A stretch of 64,000 nucleotides of DNA from Corynebacterium efficiens YS-314 (lineage in GTDB: Bacteria > Actinomycetota > Actinomycetes > Mycobacteriales > Mycobacteriaceae): assembly GCF_000011305.1 (NCBI RefSeq), contig NC_004369.1, forward strand, positions 372,001 through 436,000, in the 5' to 3' direction. Below are positions 46,495 to 55,523 of the stretch, one piece after another. Position 1 is the stretch's first letter, and every line of letters starts with the position of its first letter. The translations under genes and the position numbers were made by a program. The notes under the pieces are model-generated. The model made no database searches. It was not told the origin of the DNA and worked only from the letters and a program-made list of their open reading frames with translations.

Positions 46495-47919
46495 CTAGTA
46501 CGGCGCCACCGTCGACTCATGCGCATCGATGTCGATGCGTTTGTGCACGGAGGGGAAGGCGCGTTGGGCGCAGTTCTCGCGGGTGCACACGCGGCAGCCG
46601 GAGCCGATGGGGGTGGCGGTGGAGAGGTCCTGGAGGTTGAAGCCGCGGGAGTACACGGTGCGGTCGGCGTGGCGGGCCTCGCAACCCAGGCCGATGGCGA
46701 AGAGTTTGCCGGTGTCACCGAAGCGGGCCTGGTGGTGGCGCACGGTGCGTGAGATCCACAGGTAGTTCCTGCCGTCGGGCATCTGCGCGAACTGTCGCAG
46801 CACCTTCTCGGGGTTGGTGAAGGTCTCGAACACGTTCCACAGGGGGCAGGTGCCGCCGTAGTGGGTGAAGTGGAATCCGGTGGCGGATTGGCGTTTGGAC
46901 ATGTTGCCGGCGCGATCAACTCGCACGAAGGTGAACGGGATGCCGCGCAGGTTGGGTCGTTGCAGGGTGGACAGGCGGTGGGCGGTGGTTTCATAGCCCA
47001 CGCCGAAAACCTGGCCCAGGTATTCGATGTCGTAGCCGGAGCGTTCGGCCTCGGAGTGGAAGAGTTTGTAGGGCAGCATGACCGCGGCGGCGAAGTAGGA
47101 GGCCACACCGCGAATGGCCAGGGTGCGGGCCTCGGGGGTGGTCCAGTGGCCGTCGTCGACGATGCCCTCGATGAGGTCATTGGCCTCCAGGTAGCCCAGT
47201 TCGGTGGCCAGGCGGAAGGCCTTCTGGCCCGGGGTGAGGCGGGCGTGGACGTTGAGCACGCGGGTCTCGGTGTTGAAGTGGTGGAGCACCCCGGATTCCT
47301 CGGTGGAGTTCTCGATGGTCACATTGTGATCCAGCTGGAGGCGCCGGGTGATGGCATCCTCCATGGCGCGCGCATCATAGGGCTGCCAGCCGAGCTGGGC
47401 GGCGATCGCCTCCGCGCGGCGGTCGAGGGTGTCGAAGTAGTTCTGGCGCGCATAGATGAAGTCACGGACCTCCTCATGCGGCATGCTCACGGCCTCGGCG
47501 ATGGGGCGGCGTTCCTCAGGGGAGTTGTGCCGGTTGTCCACCGCGATGGAGAGCTTGTCCCGCACATTGCGGTAGCGGCGGTGCATCTCCACCATGGCGC
47601 GCGCCAGCTGCGGATGGTTGTAGACCATCTCTGACAGTTCCTGCAGCTCGATGCTCGAGGGGTTGATCTCCCGGTCGAGCATGACATCCTGCACCTCCGC
47701 GAGCAGACGGGAATCATCATCGCGGGAGAAGAAGGTGGCATCCACACCGAAGGCCTCGGTGATGCGCAGGAGCACAGGGACGGTCAGTGGCCGTACATCG
47801 TGTTCGATCTGATTCACATAACTTGCAGAAAGCCCCAGCGTGGCGGCCAGGGAGGCCTGGCTGAGGTCGCGTTCCCGGCGCAGTTGGCGCAGCCTGGACC
47901 CTACATATGTCTTACCCAT
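46495..47919 (-). CDS. ramB: Transcriptional regulator of acetate metabolism RamB
   Basis: The 474-residue regulator has an N-terminal XRE HTH ([26 protein letters not shown], core [11 protein letters not shown]) and a long central region related to the ImmA/IrrE and MCE-like ScfRs family. The C-terminus has a cysteine cluster, [15 protein letters not shown]. In C. glutamicum RamB represses acetate and glyoxylate-cycle genes during growth on glucose and controls its own gene. The position between lpd and sdhCAB matches that genome. A TTTGCAAA site and a GlxR-like site lie upstream. Confidence 0.94.
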   Translation of the reverse strand: MGKTYVGSRLRQLRRERDLSQASLAATLGLSASYVNQIEHDVRPLTVPVLLRITEAFGVDATFFSRDDDSRLLAEVQDVMLDREINPSSIELQELSEMVYNHPQLARAMVEMHRRYRNVRDKLSIAVDNRHNSPEERRPIAEAVSMPHEEVRDFIYARQNYFDTLDRRAEAIAAQLGWQPYDARAMEDAITRRLQLDHNVTIENSTEESGVLHHFNTETRVLNVHARLTPGQKAFRLATELGYLEANDLIEGIVDDGHWTTPEARTLAIRGVASYFAAAVMLPYKLFHSEAERSGYDIEYLGQVFGVGYETTAHRLSTLQRPNLRGIPFTFVRVDRAGNMSKRQSATGFHFTHYGGTCPLWNVFETFTNPEKVLRQFAQMPDGRNYLWISRTVRHHQARFGDTGKLFAIGLGCEARHADRTVYSRGFNLQDLSTATPIGSGCRVCTRENCAQRAFPSVHKRIDIDAHESTVAPY

Positions 47920-47932
47920 GGCATGACTATAG

Positions 47933-47948
47933 CGTGATCAGGGTCACC
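47933..47948. promoter_or_regulatory. GlxR-like (cAMP-receptor-type) site upstream of ramB
   Basis: CGTGATCAGGGTCACC matches the palindrome TGTGA-N6-TCACA at eight of ten defined bases. It lies 14 bases before the ramB start codon, where binding could block expression. Confidence 0.45.
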
Positions 47949-47971
47949 TTAACCATTCTTGGCACTGAGGT

Positions 47972-47979
47972 TTTGCAAA
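47972..47979. promoter_or_regulatory. RamB-type operator half (TTTGCAAA) upstream of ramB
   Basis: TTTTGCAAAC at 47971-47980 contains the TTTGCAAA core typical of RamB-binding sites, about 53 bases before the ramB start. RamB autoregulation is established in C. glutamicum, so this is the likely site here. Confidence 0.55.
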
Positions 47980-48236
47980 CTTGTGTATTCGCTGTCCTAC
48001 CCCCGAGGGGCTAACCCGCTTGTCGACGCCGCCCTCACCGCGGTGCGCACCCGTGCGCGCCGGGGGAGCGGTCGGTGACTTTTCCCTGCGTGGTGGGAGT
48101 CCCCGGGTATCGGTGGGGGAGTGGCGGGTCTGGAATAGGAAGGCTTGAGAAAAGTTCCCGGATTGATAGATAAGGGTGCCGACTAAACTTTTCGGTTGAT
48201 ACCAAACGGGGTTAATATCTTCCGCGAACAGATCCT

Positions 48237-48252
48237 TGTGAGCAGTATCACT
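48237..48252. promoter_or_regulatory. GlxR-like site upstream of sdhCAB
   Basis: TGTGAGCAGTATCACT matches TGTGA-N6-TCACA at nine of ten defined bases, about 207 bases before the sdhC start. GlxR control of sdhCAB is known in C. glutamicum. Confidence 0.65.
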
Positions 48253-48328
48253 TGCCTGGCTAAATGTCGGTTAAGACCCACGTTTCCGCAGGTAGATCGG
48301 GGTCGTTTCGGGCGGCTCCAGAGGGGCG

Positions 48329-48347
48329 CGAGGTGAGGCTAGCCTAA
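48329..48347. promoter_or_regulatory. DtxR-box-like site upstream of sdhCAB
   Basis: CGAGGTGAGGCTAGCCTAA agrees with the 19-base DtxR consensus (TTAGGTTAGGCTAACCTAA) at 15 positions, including the whole right half except one base. It lies 112 bases before sdhC. It would tie succinate dehydrogenase, an iron-sulphur enzyme, to iron supply. Confidence 0.6.
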
Positions 48348-48458
48348 AAACTCCACATCGCGGGGTTTGAACCGGCCCCAGCATTCTCACAGCTGCCTGA
48401 TCATAACTAGTTAAACGAAGAACGCTAGAAGTAGAGTGATCTCGACACTGGAGGTGCC

Positions 48459-49232
48459 ATGACTGTTAGAAATCCCGACCGTGAGGCAATCCGTCACGGA
48501 TACATTACGACGGAGGCGCTGCGTCAGCGCCCCGCATACCCGACATGGGCAATGAAGCTGACCATGGCCATCACCGGCCTGATCTTCGGTGGCTTCGTTC
48601 TCGTCCACATGATCGGAAACCTGAAATTCTTCATGCCGGATTATGGAGCCGACTCCACACATCCGGGTGAACGCCAGATCGATGTTTACGGCTCGTTCCT
48701 GCGTGAGATCGGTGAACCGCTCTTCCCATACGAGTCCATCCTCTGGATCCTTCGTATCATCCTGCTGGTTGCTCTCGTGCTGCACATCTACTGTGCCTTC
48801 GCACTGACTTCCCGCTCCCGCCACTCCCGCGGCAAGTTCAGCCGCACCGGAATGATGGGTGGATACAACACCTTTGCCACCCGCACCATGCTGGTCACCG
48901 GCATCGTGCTGCTTGCCTTCATCATCTTCCACGTCCTCGACCTGACCGTCGGCGTTCAGCCCGCGGCCCCGGAGACCTTCGAACATGGTGCGGTCTACGC
49001 CAACCTGATTGCCACCTTCAGCCGCTGGCCTGTGGCTATCTGGTACATCATTGCCAACCTGGTGCTCTTCGTGCACCTGTCCCACGGTATCTGGGTTGCG
49101 GTCAGCGACCTCGGTATCACGGGCCGTCGTTGGAGGGCGATCCTGCTGGCAGTTGCCTACATCGTCCCGGCACTGGTTCTGATCGGCAATGTCTCTATTC
49201 CGCTCGTGATCGCACTCGGCTGGATTAGCTAG
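48459..49232 (+). CDS. sdhC: Succinate dehydrogenase cytochrome b subunit
   Basis: The 257-residue diheme membrane anchor belongs to the succinate:menaquinone oxidoreductase of the type B (fused SdhC/D) class. Five membrane segments are seen; likely heme histidines lie in FVLVHMIGNL, HIYCAF, IIFHVLDL and VHLSHGIWV. The ATG at 48459 follows GGAGGTG. First gene of sdhCAB, with a 539-base regulatory region upstream. Confidence 0.93.
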   Translation: MTVRNPDREAIRHGYITTEALRQRPAYPTWAMKLTMAITGLIFGGFVLVHMIGNLKFFMPDYGADSTHPGERQIDVYGSFLREIGEPLFPYESILWILRIILLVALVLHIYCAFALTSRSRHSRGKFSRTGMMGGYNTFATRTMLVTGIVLLAFIIFHVLDLTVGVQPAAPETFEHGAVYANLIATFSRWPVAIWYIIANLVLFVHLSHGIWVAVSDLGITGRRWRAILLAVAYIVPALVLIGNVSIPLVIALGWIS

Positions 49233-49252
49233 GTAGAAGGTTAGGAATATAT

Positions 49253-51265
49253 ATGAGCATTCAAACTGAGACGACTCCACGCCCGGAGTTCAACCACCCG
49301 GCGTCCATCCTTCCGGAGGTCAAGCCAGGCACCGTCCTGGATGCCAACGAGCCGGTCGGCGTGCCGATGAAGGACATGTGGGACTACAACAAGGACCACA
49401 TGAACCTTGTTTCCCCACTGAACCGTCGCAAGTTCCGCGTCCTGGTTGTCGGCACCGGCCTGTCCGGTGGCGCCGCCGCCGCGGCACTCGGTGAGCTCGG
49501 CTACGACGTGAAGGCGTTCACCTACCACGACGTCGCACGACGCGCCCACTCCATCGCCGCCCAGGGTGGCGTGAACTCCGCCCGTGGCAAGAAGGTGGAC
49601 AATGACTCCGCCTACCGCCACGTCAAGGACACCGTCAAGGGTGGCGACTACCGCTGCCGCGAGTCCGACTGCTGGCGTCTGGCCATCGAGTCCGCCCGCG
49701 TCATCGACCACATGAACGCCATCGGTGCACCATTCGCCCGCGAATACGGCGGCACCCTGGCCACCCGTTCCTTCGGTGGTGTGCAGGTCTCCCGTACCTA
49801 CTACACCCGTGGACAGACCGGTCAGCAGCTGCAGCTGGCCACCGCATCCGCACTGACCCGCCAGATCCACCTCGGATCCGTGGAGATGTTCACCCACAAC
49901 GAGATGGTCGACGTCATCGTCACCGAGCGTCACGGTGAGAAGCGCTGCGAAGGCCTGATCATGCGCAACCTGATCACCGGCGAGCTCTCCGTCCACACCG
50001 GACACGCCGTGATCCTGGCCACCGGTGGTTACGGCAACGTGTACCACATGTCCACCCTGGCGAAGAACTCCAACGCCTCGGCGATCATGCGTGCCTACGA
50101 GGCCGGCGCCTACCTGGCATCCCCGTCCTTCATCCAGTTCCACCCGACGGGCCTGCCGGTGAACTCCACCTGGCAGTCCAAGACCACCCTGATGTCGGAG
50201 TCGCTGCGTAACGACGGCCGCATCTGGTCCCCGAAGAACCCGAAGGACGACCGCGACCCCAACTCCATCCCGGAGGAGGAGCGCGACTACTTCCTGGAGC
50301 GCCGCTACCCGGCATTCGGTAACCTCGTCCCCCGCGACGTGGCATCCCGTGCGATCTCCCAGCAGATCAACGCCGGTCTCGGTGTCGGCCCGATGCACAA
50401 TGCCGCGTACCTGGACTTCTCCGACGCCATCGAGCGACTCGGCGTGGACACCATCCGCGAGCGTTACTCCAACCTGTTCGTCATGTACGAAGAGGCCATC
50501 GGCGAGGACCCCTACACCACCCCGATGCGTATCGCCCCGACCTGCCACTTCACCATGGGTGGCCTGTGGACCGACTTCAATGAGATGACGTCCATCCCGG
50601 GTCTGTTCGCAGCCGGTGAGGCATCCTGGACCTACCACGGTGCCAACCGTCTCGGTGCAAACTCCCTGCTCTCGGCATCGGTTGACGGCTGGTTCACCCT
50701 GCCGTTCACCATCCCGAACTACCTCGGCCCACTGCTGGGTCAGGAGCGACTGGCAGAGGACGCACCCGAGGCACTGGCGGCACTCGAGCGCGCCCAGGCA
50801 CGTATCGACCGCCTGATGAACATCAAGGGCGACAACCCACACGGCCCGGAGTACTACCACCGCCAGCTCGGCGAGATCCTGTACTTCTCCTGTGGTGTGT
50901 CCCGAAACATCAAGGACCTCCAGGACGGCATCGCCAAGATCCGCGCACTCCGCGAGGATTTCTGGAACAACGTTCAGATCACCGGCACCCCGGACGAGAT
51001 GAACCAGGTCCTCGAGAACGCAGCACGCGTTGCCGACTACATCGACCTCGGTGAGCTCATGTGCATCGATGCCCTCGACCGCGATGAGTCCTGTGGTGCA
51101 CACTTCCGCGACGACCACCTCTCCGAGGACGGCGAAGCAGAACGTGACGATGAGAACTGGTGCTTTGTCTCCGCATGGGAGCCAGGCGAGAATGGAACCT
51201 TCATCCGCCACGCAGAGCCTCTGTTCTTCGAGTCCATCCCGCTGCAGACAAGGAACTACAAGTAA
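49253..51265 (+). CDS. sdhA: Succinate dehydrogenase flavoprotein subunit
   Basis: The 670-residue FAD subunit oxidises succinate. The FAD motif VVGTGLSGGAAAAALGELG lies at about 63-81, then HSIAAQGGVN with the His for covalent FAD, QFHPTGLP with the substrate-binding His, and GANRLGANSLL near 465. It starts 20 bases after sdhC and ends in TAATG shared with sdhB. Confidence 0.95.
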   Translation: MSIQTETTPRPEFNHPASILPEVKPGTVLDANEPVGVPMKDMWDYNKDHMNLVSPLNRRKFRVLVVGTGLSGGAAAAALGELGYDVKAFTYHDVARRAHSIAAQGGVNSARGKKVDNDSAYRHVKDTVKGGDYRCRESDCWRLAIESARVIDHMNAIGAPFAREYGGTLATRSFGGVQVSRTYYTRGQTGQQLQLATASALTRQIHLGSVEMFTHNEMVDVIVTERHGEKRCEGLIMRNLITGELSVHTGHAVILATGGYGNVYHMSTLAKNSNASAIMRAYEAGAYLASPSFIQFHPTGLPVNSTWQSKTTLMSESLRNDGRIWSPKNPKDDRDPNSIPEEERDYFLERRYPAFGNLVPRDVASRAISQQINAGLGVGPMHNAAYLDFSDAIERLGVDTIRERYSNLFVMYEEAIGEDPYTTPMRIAPTCHFTMGGLWTDFNEMTSIPGLFAAGEASWTYHGANRLGANSLLSASVDGWFTLPFTIPNYLGPLLGQERLAEDAPEALAALERAQARIDRLMNIKGDNPHGPEYYHRQLGEILYFSCGVSRNIKDLQDGIAKIRALREDFWNNVQITGTPDEMNQVLENAARVADYIDLGELMCIDALDRDESCGAHFRDDHLSEDGEAERDDENWCFVSAWEPGENGTFIRHAEPLFFESIPLQTRNYK

Positions 51266-52014
51266 TGAAACTGACACTTGAGATCTGGCGTCAGGCAGGT
51301 CCGACGGCAGAAGGAAAGTTCGAAACCGTCGAGGTCCCCGACGCAGTTGAGCAGATGTCCATCCTGGAGCTGCTCGACCACGTGAACAACCGCTACATCG
51401 AGGAAGGCCGCGAGCCTTTCGCATTCGCCTCCGACTGCCGCGAAGGCATCTGTGGCACCTGTGGTCTGCTGGTCAACGGTCGCCCCCACGGCGCCGACCA
51501 GAACAAGCCCGCCTGTGCCCAGCGCCTGGTCAGCTACAACGATGGCGATGTGCTCAAGATCGAGCCGATGCGTTCCGCCGCATACCCGGTGATCAAGGAC
51601 ATGGTTGTCGACCGTTCCGCTCTGGACCGCGTCGTTCAGCAGGGTGGTTACATCTCCGTCAACGCCGGTACCGCACCGGACGCTGACACCCTGCACCTCA
51701 ACCACGAGGTCGCTGAGCTCGCTCTCGACCACGCTGCCTGCATCGGCTGTGGTGCCTGCGTCGCCGCCTGCCCGAACGGTGCAGCCCACCTGTACACCGG
51801 TTCCAAGCTGGTCCACCTCTCCCTCCTGCCCCTGGGCAAGGAAGAGCGCGGCCTGCGTGCCCGTAAGATGATCGATGAGATGGAGACCAACTTCGGTCAC
51901 TGCTCCCTCTACGGTGAGTGTGCGGATGTCTGCCCGGCAGGTATCCCTCTGACCGCTGTTTCTGCCATCAACAAGGAACGCGCACGTGCCGCTTTCCGAG
52001 GCAAAGACAACTAG
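51265..52014 (+). CDS. sdhB: Succinate dehydrogenase iron-sulphur subunit
   Basis: The 249-residue subunit carries electrons from FAD to the quinone. CREGICGTCGLL binds the 2Fe-2S centre near 62-73, CIGCGACVAACPNG and later CSLYGECADVCPAG bind the 4Fe-4S and 3Fe-4S centres. The ATG at 51265 overlaps the sdhA stop (TAATG); the open frame upstream to 51160 lies inside sdhA and is not coding. Confidence 0.95.
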   Translation: MKLTLEIWRQAGPTAEGKFETVEVPDAVEQMSILELLDHVNNRYIEEGREPFAFASDCREGICGTCGLLVNGRPHGADQNKPACAQRLVSYNDGDVLKIEPMRSAAYPVIKDMVVDRSALDRVVQQGGYISVNAGTAPDADTLHLNHEVAELALDHAACIGCGACVAACPNGAAHLYTGSKLVHLSLLPLGKEERGLRARKMIDEMETNFGHCSLYGECADVCPAGIPLTAVSAINKERARAAFRGKDN

Positions 52015-52080
52015 GCTAGAGTCCAGGTTAAGAGCACACCGCAGTCCGCTTGAACGGCTTCATAACAACAAGAAAGACGA

Positions 52081-52428
52081 GTGAACGCCATGTCCGAATC
52101 TCACGCGAGTTACATCAAGTCAGCTCCTGAGCGTATGAACTACATCGATGGGTACACCCCGGTGAGTTACTCCGCTCCGCACTCCTCCCTGGAGCGTGGT
52201 ACCACGTGGACCGGCATGGGCTTTCTGCTGGTCTCCCTCGCTGGCATTGGAGTCGTCCTCTTCGGCTGGGGTGCAAACTCCGTCGGAACCCAGCCTGACA
52301 ACTGGATGCTCTACATCATCCTCGGTGCGATCTTCTTCATCATCACCGGTATCATTGGTTTCGTGCTGATCTGGAAGGGTCGGGCACCGTACCGCAGGTA
52401 CGTCAAGGAAACCGGTCGCGAGCACTAG
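52081..52428 (+). CDS. Small membrane protein downstream of sdhB
   Basis: 115 residues with two membrane segments (about 48-66 and 77-99) and a conserved-looking soluble N-terminus (MNYIDGYTPVSYSAPHSSLERGT, core YIDGYTPVSY). It begins 67 bases after sdhB in the same direction, so it may be read with sdhCAB; the same neighbour exists in C. glutamicum. The start may be the GTG at 52081 or the ATG at 52090. No function can be assigned. Confidence 0.75.
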   Translation: MNAMSESHASYIKSAPERMNYIDGYTPVSYSAPHSSLERGTTWTGMGFLLVSLAGIGVVLFGWGANSVGTQPDNWMLYIILGAIFFIITGIIGFVLIWKGRAPYRRYVKETGREH

Positions 52429-52466
52429 AGTTCTTCTAGATCCAGACCTGCCGTCACGGCCCCTAG

Positions 52467-54155
52467 GAGCGTGGGTCTTTAGTCGGTGACCTGAACCCGG
52501 GTGTCTCCCCCCGGTCCTGCTGGGTGACGTGGGATAATAACCTCCATGAGTGGTGGATCCGATGATGGCTTGTTCCCCGAAGAGACTCTCCAGCGGGTCC
52601 CGGCCCCGGACCCGGTGGAAGCGCCGGTGGATAAACGCTTCGCCCCGTTCAACCCCCACGCGGTGATGCTGCTGCCGCCGTCGCTGGATGAGTGGCTGCC
52701 TGATAACCACCTCGCCCGGTTCATCGCCGACCTCGTCGACACGGAACTGGATCTGACCGGGTTCTATGATTCCTACACCCGGTCCAAGGGGCGCCCACCC
52801 TATGATCCCCGGATGATGCTGCGGGTCATGCTCTACGGCTACTGCACCGGGGTACGGTCCTCCCGGAAACTGGAAACAGCGTGTATCGACAGCGTGGCGT
52901 TTCGCTGGCTCGCCGCTGGCGCAGGCCCGGATTTCCGGGCGTTTAGCCGGTTTCGGGCCCGCCACCTTCAGGCGTTGGCCGGGGTGTTTGTCCAGGCGTT
53001 GGCCCTGTGCCGGGAAGCGGGCATGGTGAAACTGGGCACGGTTGCGTTGGACGGGACGAAGGTGCAGGCGAATGCCTCCCGTCGTAAGGCCATGAGTTAC
53101 CAGCGCCTGGTCCCGGCCGAGGAGAAGCTGGCTGAGCAGGTCGAGCAGATGCTTAACGATGCGGCGACCACGGATGAGGTCGAGGATCAGCGTTACGGGG
53201 TCGATGCCCGCGGTGATGAGTTGCCTGAGGAGTTGGTCAGCCGGTCCGCCCGGTTGGCAACGCTGCGTCGGGCGCGCCAGCAGTTGGAACAGGACGCCGC
53301 GGACAAAGCACGGCAGGTGGCGGAAACCAAGGCACGGGACCGGGGTGATGATGACGACACGGTCGCGGACAAGGGGCAGGCCGCGGCGGATACGGCAGTG
53401 GTGAAACCCTCGGCGCAGCGTAATTTCACGGATCCGGATGCCCGGATCATGAAGCTGAGTTCCGGTGGGTTTGATTACTGCTATAACGCGCAGACGGTGG
53501 TGGATGCTGAGCATCAGGTGATCGTGGCCACCGAGTTGAGTAACACCGCCACCGATGTCGGTGCGACGGTGCCGATGGTGCTGGCCACGGCTGAGCAATT
53601 GGGGGTCTGGCCGGCCCGGTGGTTGATGGATGCCGGGTACTGCTCGAAGAAGAACCTCACCGAAGTCGCTGGCCTGGAGGACACGCACGACACGGAGTTT
53701 TTCATCGCGACCGGGCGGGTCAAACACGGAGAGAAGATCCCGGATGCCCCACGCGGCAGGATCCCTAACGATGCCACCTTACGGGAGCGGATGGGACGTA
53801 GGCTGCGCACGAAGCGGGGCAAGGCGGTGTACGGGAAACGTAAGTCAGTGATCGAGCCGGTGTTCGGTCAGATCGCCACGCGGCAGGGCAAGCACGTGGT
53901 GCTGCGGGGGTTGGCGGCGGCTCGGGCGGAGTGGGATCTGGTGGCGGGGTGTCATAACCTGTTGAAGCTGTTTTCCTTCCGACAGACGGCCTGAGCCCGC
54001 CGGGAAACCGGCAGGCCCGGTGGCCCGAACCACGGCTTTCTTGCCGGGGGCGGATATCGGGGTCCGATCGAGTGATTCTGGGCGGGTCGGGGCCGGTGGT
54101 GGCTCTGGGGAACCGAATTTTGGTGTCCCCCGCTACCGACTAACGACCCACGCTC
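52467..54155 (+). mobile_element. IS1182-family insertion sequence with CTAG target duplication
   Basis: GAGCGTGGGTC...TTAGTCGGT at the left and its complement at the right form inverted repeats of about 21 bases with one mismatch. CTAG flanks both ends (52463-52466 and 54156-54159), fitting the palindromic target preference of this family. One transposase gene lies inside. Confidence 0.88.
52546..53994 (+). CDS. IS1182-family transposase
   Basis: The 482-residue DDE transposase has the N-terminal DUF772-type region (LPPSLDEWLPDNHLARF, RPPYDPRMMLRVMLYGYCTGVRSSRKLE). KLGTVALDGTKVQANASR carries the first Asp, VIVATELSN..VGATVPM and LMDAGYCSKKNL the second, and KSVIEPVFGQI the Glu. A charged, coiled-coil-like insert spans about 200-280. 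It is uninterrupted and probably functional. Confidence 0.93.
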   Translation: MSGGSDDGLFPEETLQRVPAPDPVEAPVDKRFAPFNPHAVMLLPPSLDEWLPDNHLARFIADLVDTELDLTGFYDSYTRSKGRPPYDPRMMLRVMLYGYCTGVRSSRKLETACIDSVAFRWLAAGAGPDFRAFSRFRARHLQALAGVFVQALALCREAGMVKLGTVALDGTKVQANASRRKAMSYQRLVPAEEKLAEQVEQMLNDAATTDEVEDQRYGVDARGDELPEELVSRSARLATLRRARQQLEQDAADKARQVAETKARDRGDDDDTVADKGQAAADTAVVKPSAQRNFTDPDARIMKLSSGGFDYCYNAQTVVDAEHQVIVATELSNTATDVGATVPMVLATAEQLGVWPARWLMDAGYCSKKNLTEVAGLEDTHDTEFFIATGRVKHGEKIPDAPRGRIPNDATLRERMGRRLRTKRGKAVYGKRKSVIEPVFGQIATRQGKHVVLRGLAAARAEWDLVAGCHNLLKLFSFRQTA

Positions 54156-54191
54156 CTAGGCTAAAACCCCCTGGGCCCCAAGGCACCTCCA

Positions 54192-54240
54192 CCCACACCC
54201 GCTCTCCCTCACTACGAGGGGCAGCGGGTGTGGGCATTTC
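54192..54240. terminator. Terminator after the IS1182-type element
   Basis: CCCACACCCGCT and AGCGGGTGTGGG pair over 12 bases, followed by CATTTC. Before the IS insertion it would have ended the transcript of the small membrane protein downstream of sdhB. Confidence 0.8.
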
Positions 54241-54267
54241 TATCTGCGCTGGTTTAGATTGGGTGCC

Positions 54268-54453
54268 ATGTCCGGCAACTTCCGCATGATCCAGATGGTG
54301 GTGATCGGCCTGATCACGCTCCTGGTGGCCATCAGCCTGATCAGGTTCACCATGGGCATCTTCTCCGGGGAGGTGGAGGTGCGGGATCCGGTGATCGGGC
54401 CGGGCTCGGGATCGGTGTCGGAGCCCACGCCCACCAGCACAGTTCCCGCCTAA
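54268..54453 (+). CDS. Small single-pass membrane protein
   Basis: 61 residues from ATG 54268 (a TTG at 54259 is an alternative). One membrane segment spans about 9-28 (MVVIGLITLLVAISLIRF), and a short Ser/Pro/Thr-rich tail follows. It converges with the winged-helix gene and overlaps it by 4 bases at the 3' end. No family recognised. Confidence 0.6.
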   Translation: MSGNFRMIQMVVIGLITLLVAISLIRFTMGIFSGEVEVRDPVIGPGSGSVSEPTPTSTVPA

Positions 54454-55436
54454 GCTGGCAGCGCCTCACCCGCCACCACGCGGAAGGCCCGGAAGACCCC
54501 GTTCTTGCCAGGGCCGATGGTGGTGGAGTGTTCGGTGTCCATGACATGGCTGCGGTCGGCATAGGACAGCAGGTATTCATCGAAGGCCGGCAGCAGCAGT
54601 TCAGGTTCCAGTGCCTGGCGGATCTCCGCATCGGTGACATCCAGGGCCCAGGACGGCATCCACATCGCCTCCCCGTGGGGGCCGGTGACGGGGTGAATCT
54701 CCCTGGAATCGCTGGCCAGTTCAAGGCCCCGGCGTACCTGGGCCACCGTGAGTCCGGACCACCACTGCAGATCCTTCGCGGTGGCCGCGCCCCGGGCCCG
54801 GACATAGCGCACGGTCATCTCCTCCAGGGCGGCATCGCCCTCCAGTCCCAGCGATAACACGCAGACGCTGTCGAGCAGCACAAAGGTATCCTCCGAACCC
54901 TGCGGTGGGCCCTGCACGATGGTGCCCTCCCCACCGAAGTGGCGCAGCAAGTGCTGACCGCGATTGTCCCCGGGATCCACACCCACGGATGCAAAAAGCG
55001 AATATGCCTCGGTGCGGGTCACAGGCTGCTCGGCCCGGGTGGCCCGCTCCGCGAGGATGTCGCGGGCGCTGTCAACAGCTGCGCTATCAAGCCCGAGACT
55101 GCCCCGACGCTTGGCGGAGGCAGCCAGGATGCGTGGGGAACACAGCAACGTCATCCAGCGCACGTCTTCTGCTGCGAGCAGGTGGTGCGTGCCGCGCTGG
55201 CTCCACGTGCGGATGAGCAACGATGATCCGATGGCCTCGGCTGTGCCGCCCTGGGCACCGGAACGCAGATCAATGGCGAGCAGGGAGGCAGGACGGTTCT
55301 GGGCCTGGGTGGCCAGCATGTGTTTGGCCACGCCCACCGCGGTGGTCGGGGTGTGGGGGCGTGCGGCCGAGGGGGCGAGCAGCTGCGCGATCAGGCGTAC
55401 GCCACGAAGGTGGTCCAGGGTGAGCTGTGCAGTCAT
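54450..55436 (-). CDS. Winged-helix DNA-binding protein (HTH_42/AlkZ-like)
   Basis: The 328-residue protein fits the HTH_42 (DUF1006-type) family: N-terminal LRGVRLIAQLL..A.VAKHMLATQAQNRPASLLAIDLR, central RGTHHLLAAEDVRWMT, and the C-terminal LLPAFDEYLLSYADRS block. Some members, such as AlkZ, are DNA glycosylases that unhook crosslinks using a QxQ or QxD motif; QAQ occurs near residue 45. Glycosylase activity here is therefore possible but unproven. Confidence 0.75.
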   Translation of the reverse strand: MTAQLTLDHLRGVRLIAQLLAPSAARPHTPTTAVGVAKHMLATQAQNRPASLLAIDLRSGAQGGTAEAIGSSLLIRTWSQRGTHHLLAAEDVRWMTLLCSPRILAASAKRRGSLGLDSAAVDSARDILAERATRAEQPVTRTEAYSLFASVGVDPGDNRGQHLLRHFGGEGTIVQGPPQGSEDTFVLLDSVCVLSLGLEGDAALEEMTVRYVRARGAATAKDLQWWSGLTVAQVRRGLELASDSREIHPVTGPHGEAMWMPSWALDVTDAEIRQALEPELLLPAFDEYLLSYADRSHVMDTEHSTTIGPGKNGVFRAFRVVAGEALPA

Positions 55437-55523
55437 GCCCTCCCAGGATAGTGGCAGGCGTCACGGAGGGGTTGGGGGAAACCCCGGATACCGGGAGTGG
55501 GTGTAAGCGTCCATAATGGTGAC

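Noticed and set aside
49241-51424. Very long antisense open frame (about 727 codons) opposite sdhA
   Set aside because: It mirrors the GC-rich codon pattern of sdhA, and its product is Gly/Val/His-rich without domains. It is a shadow frame.
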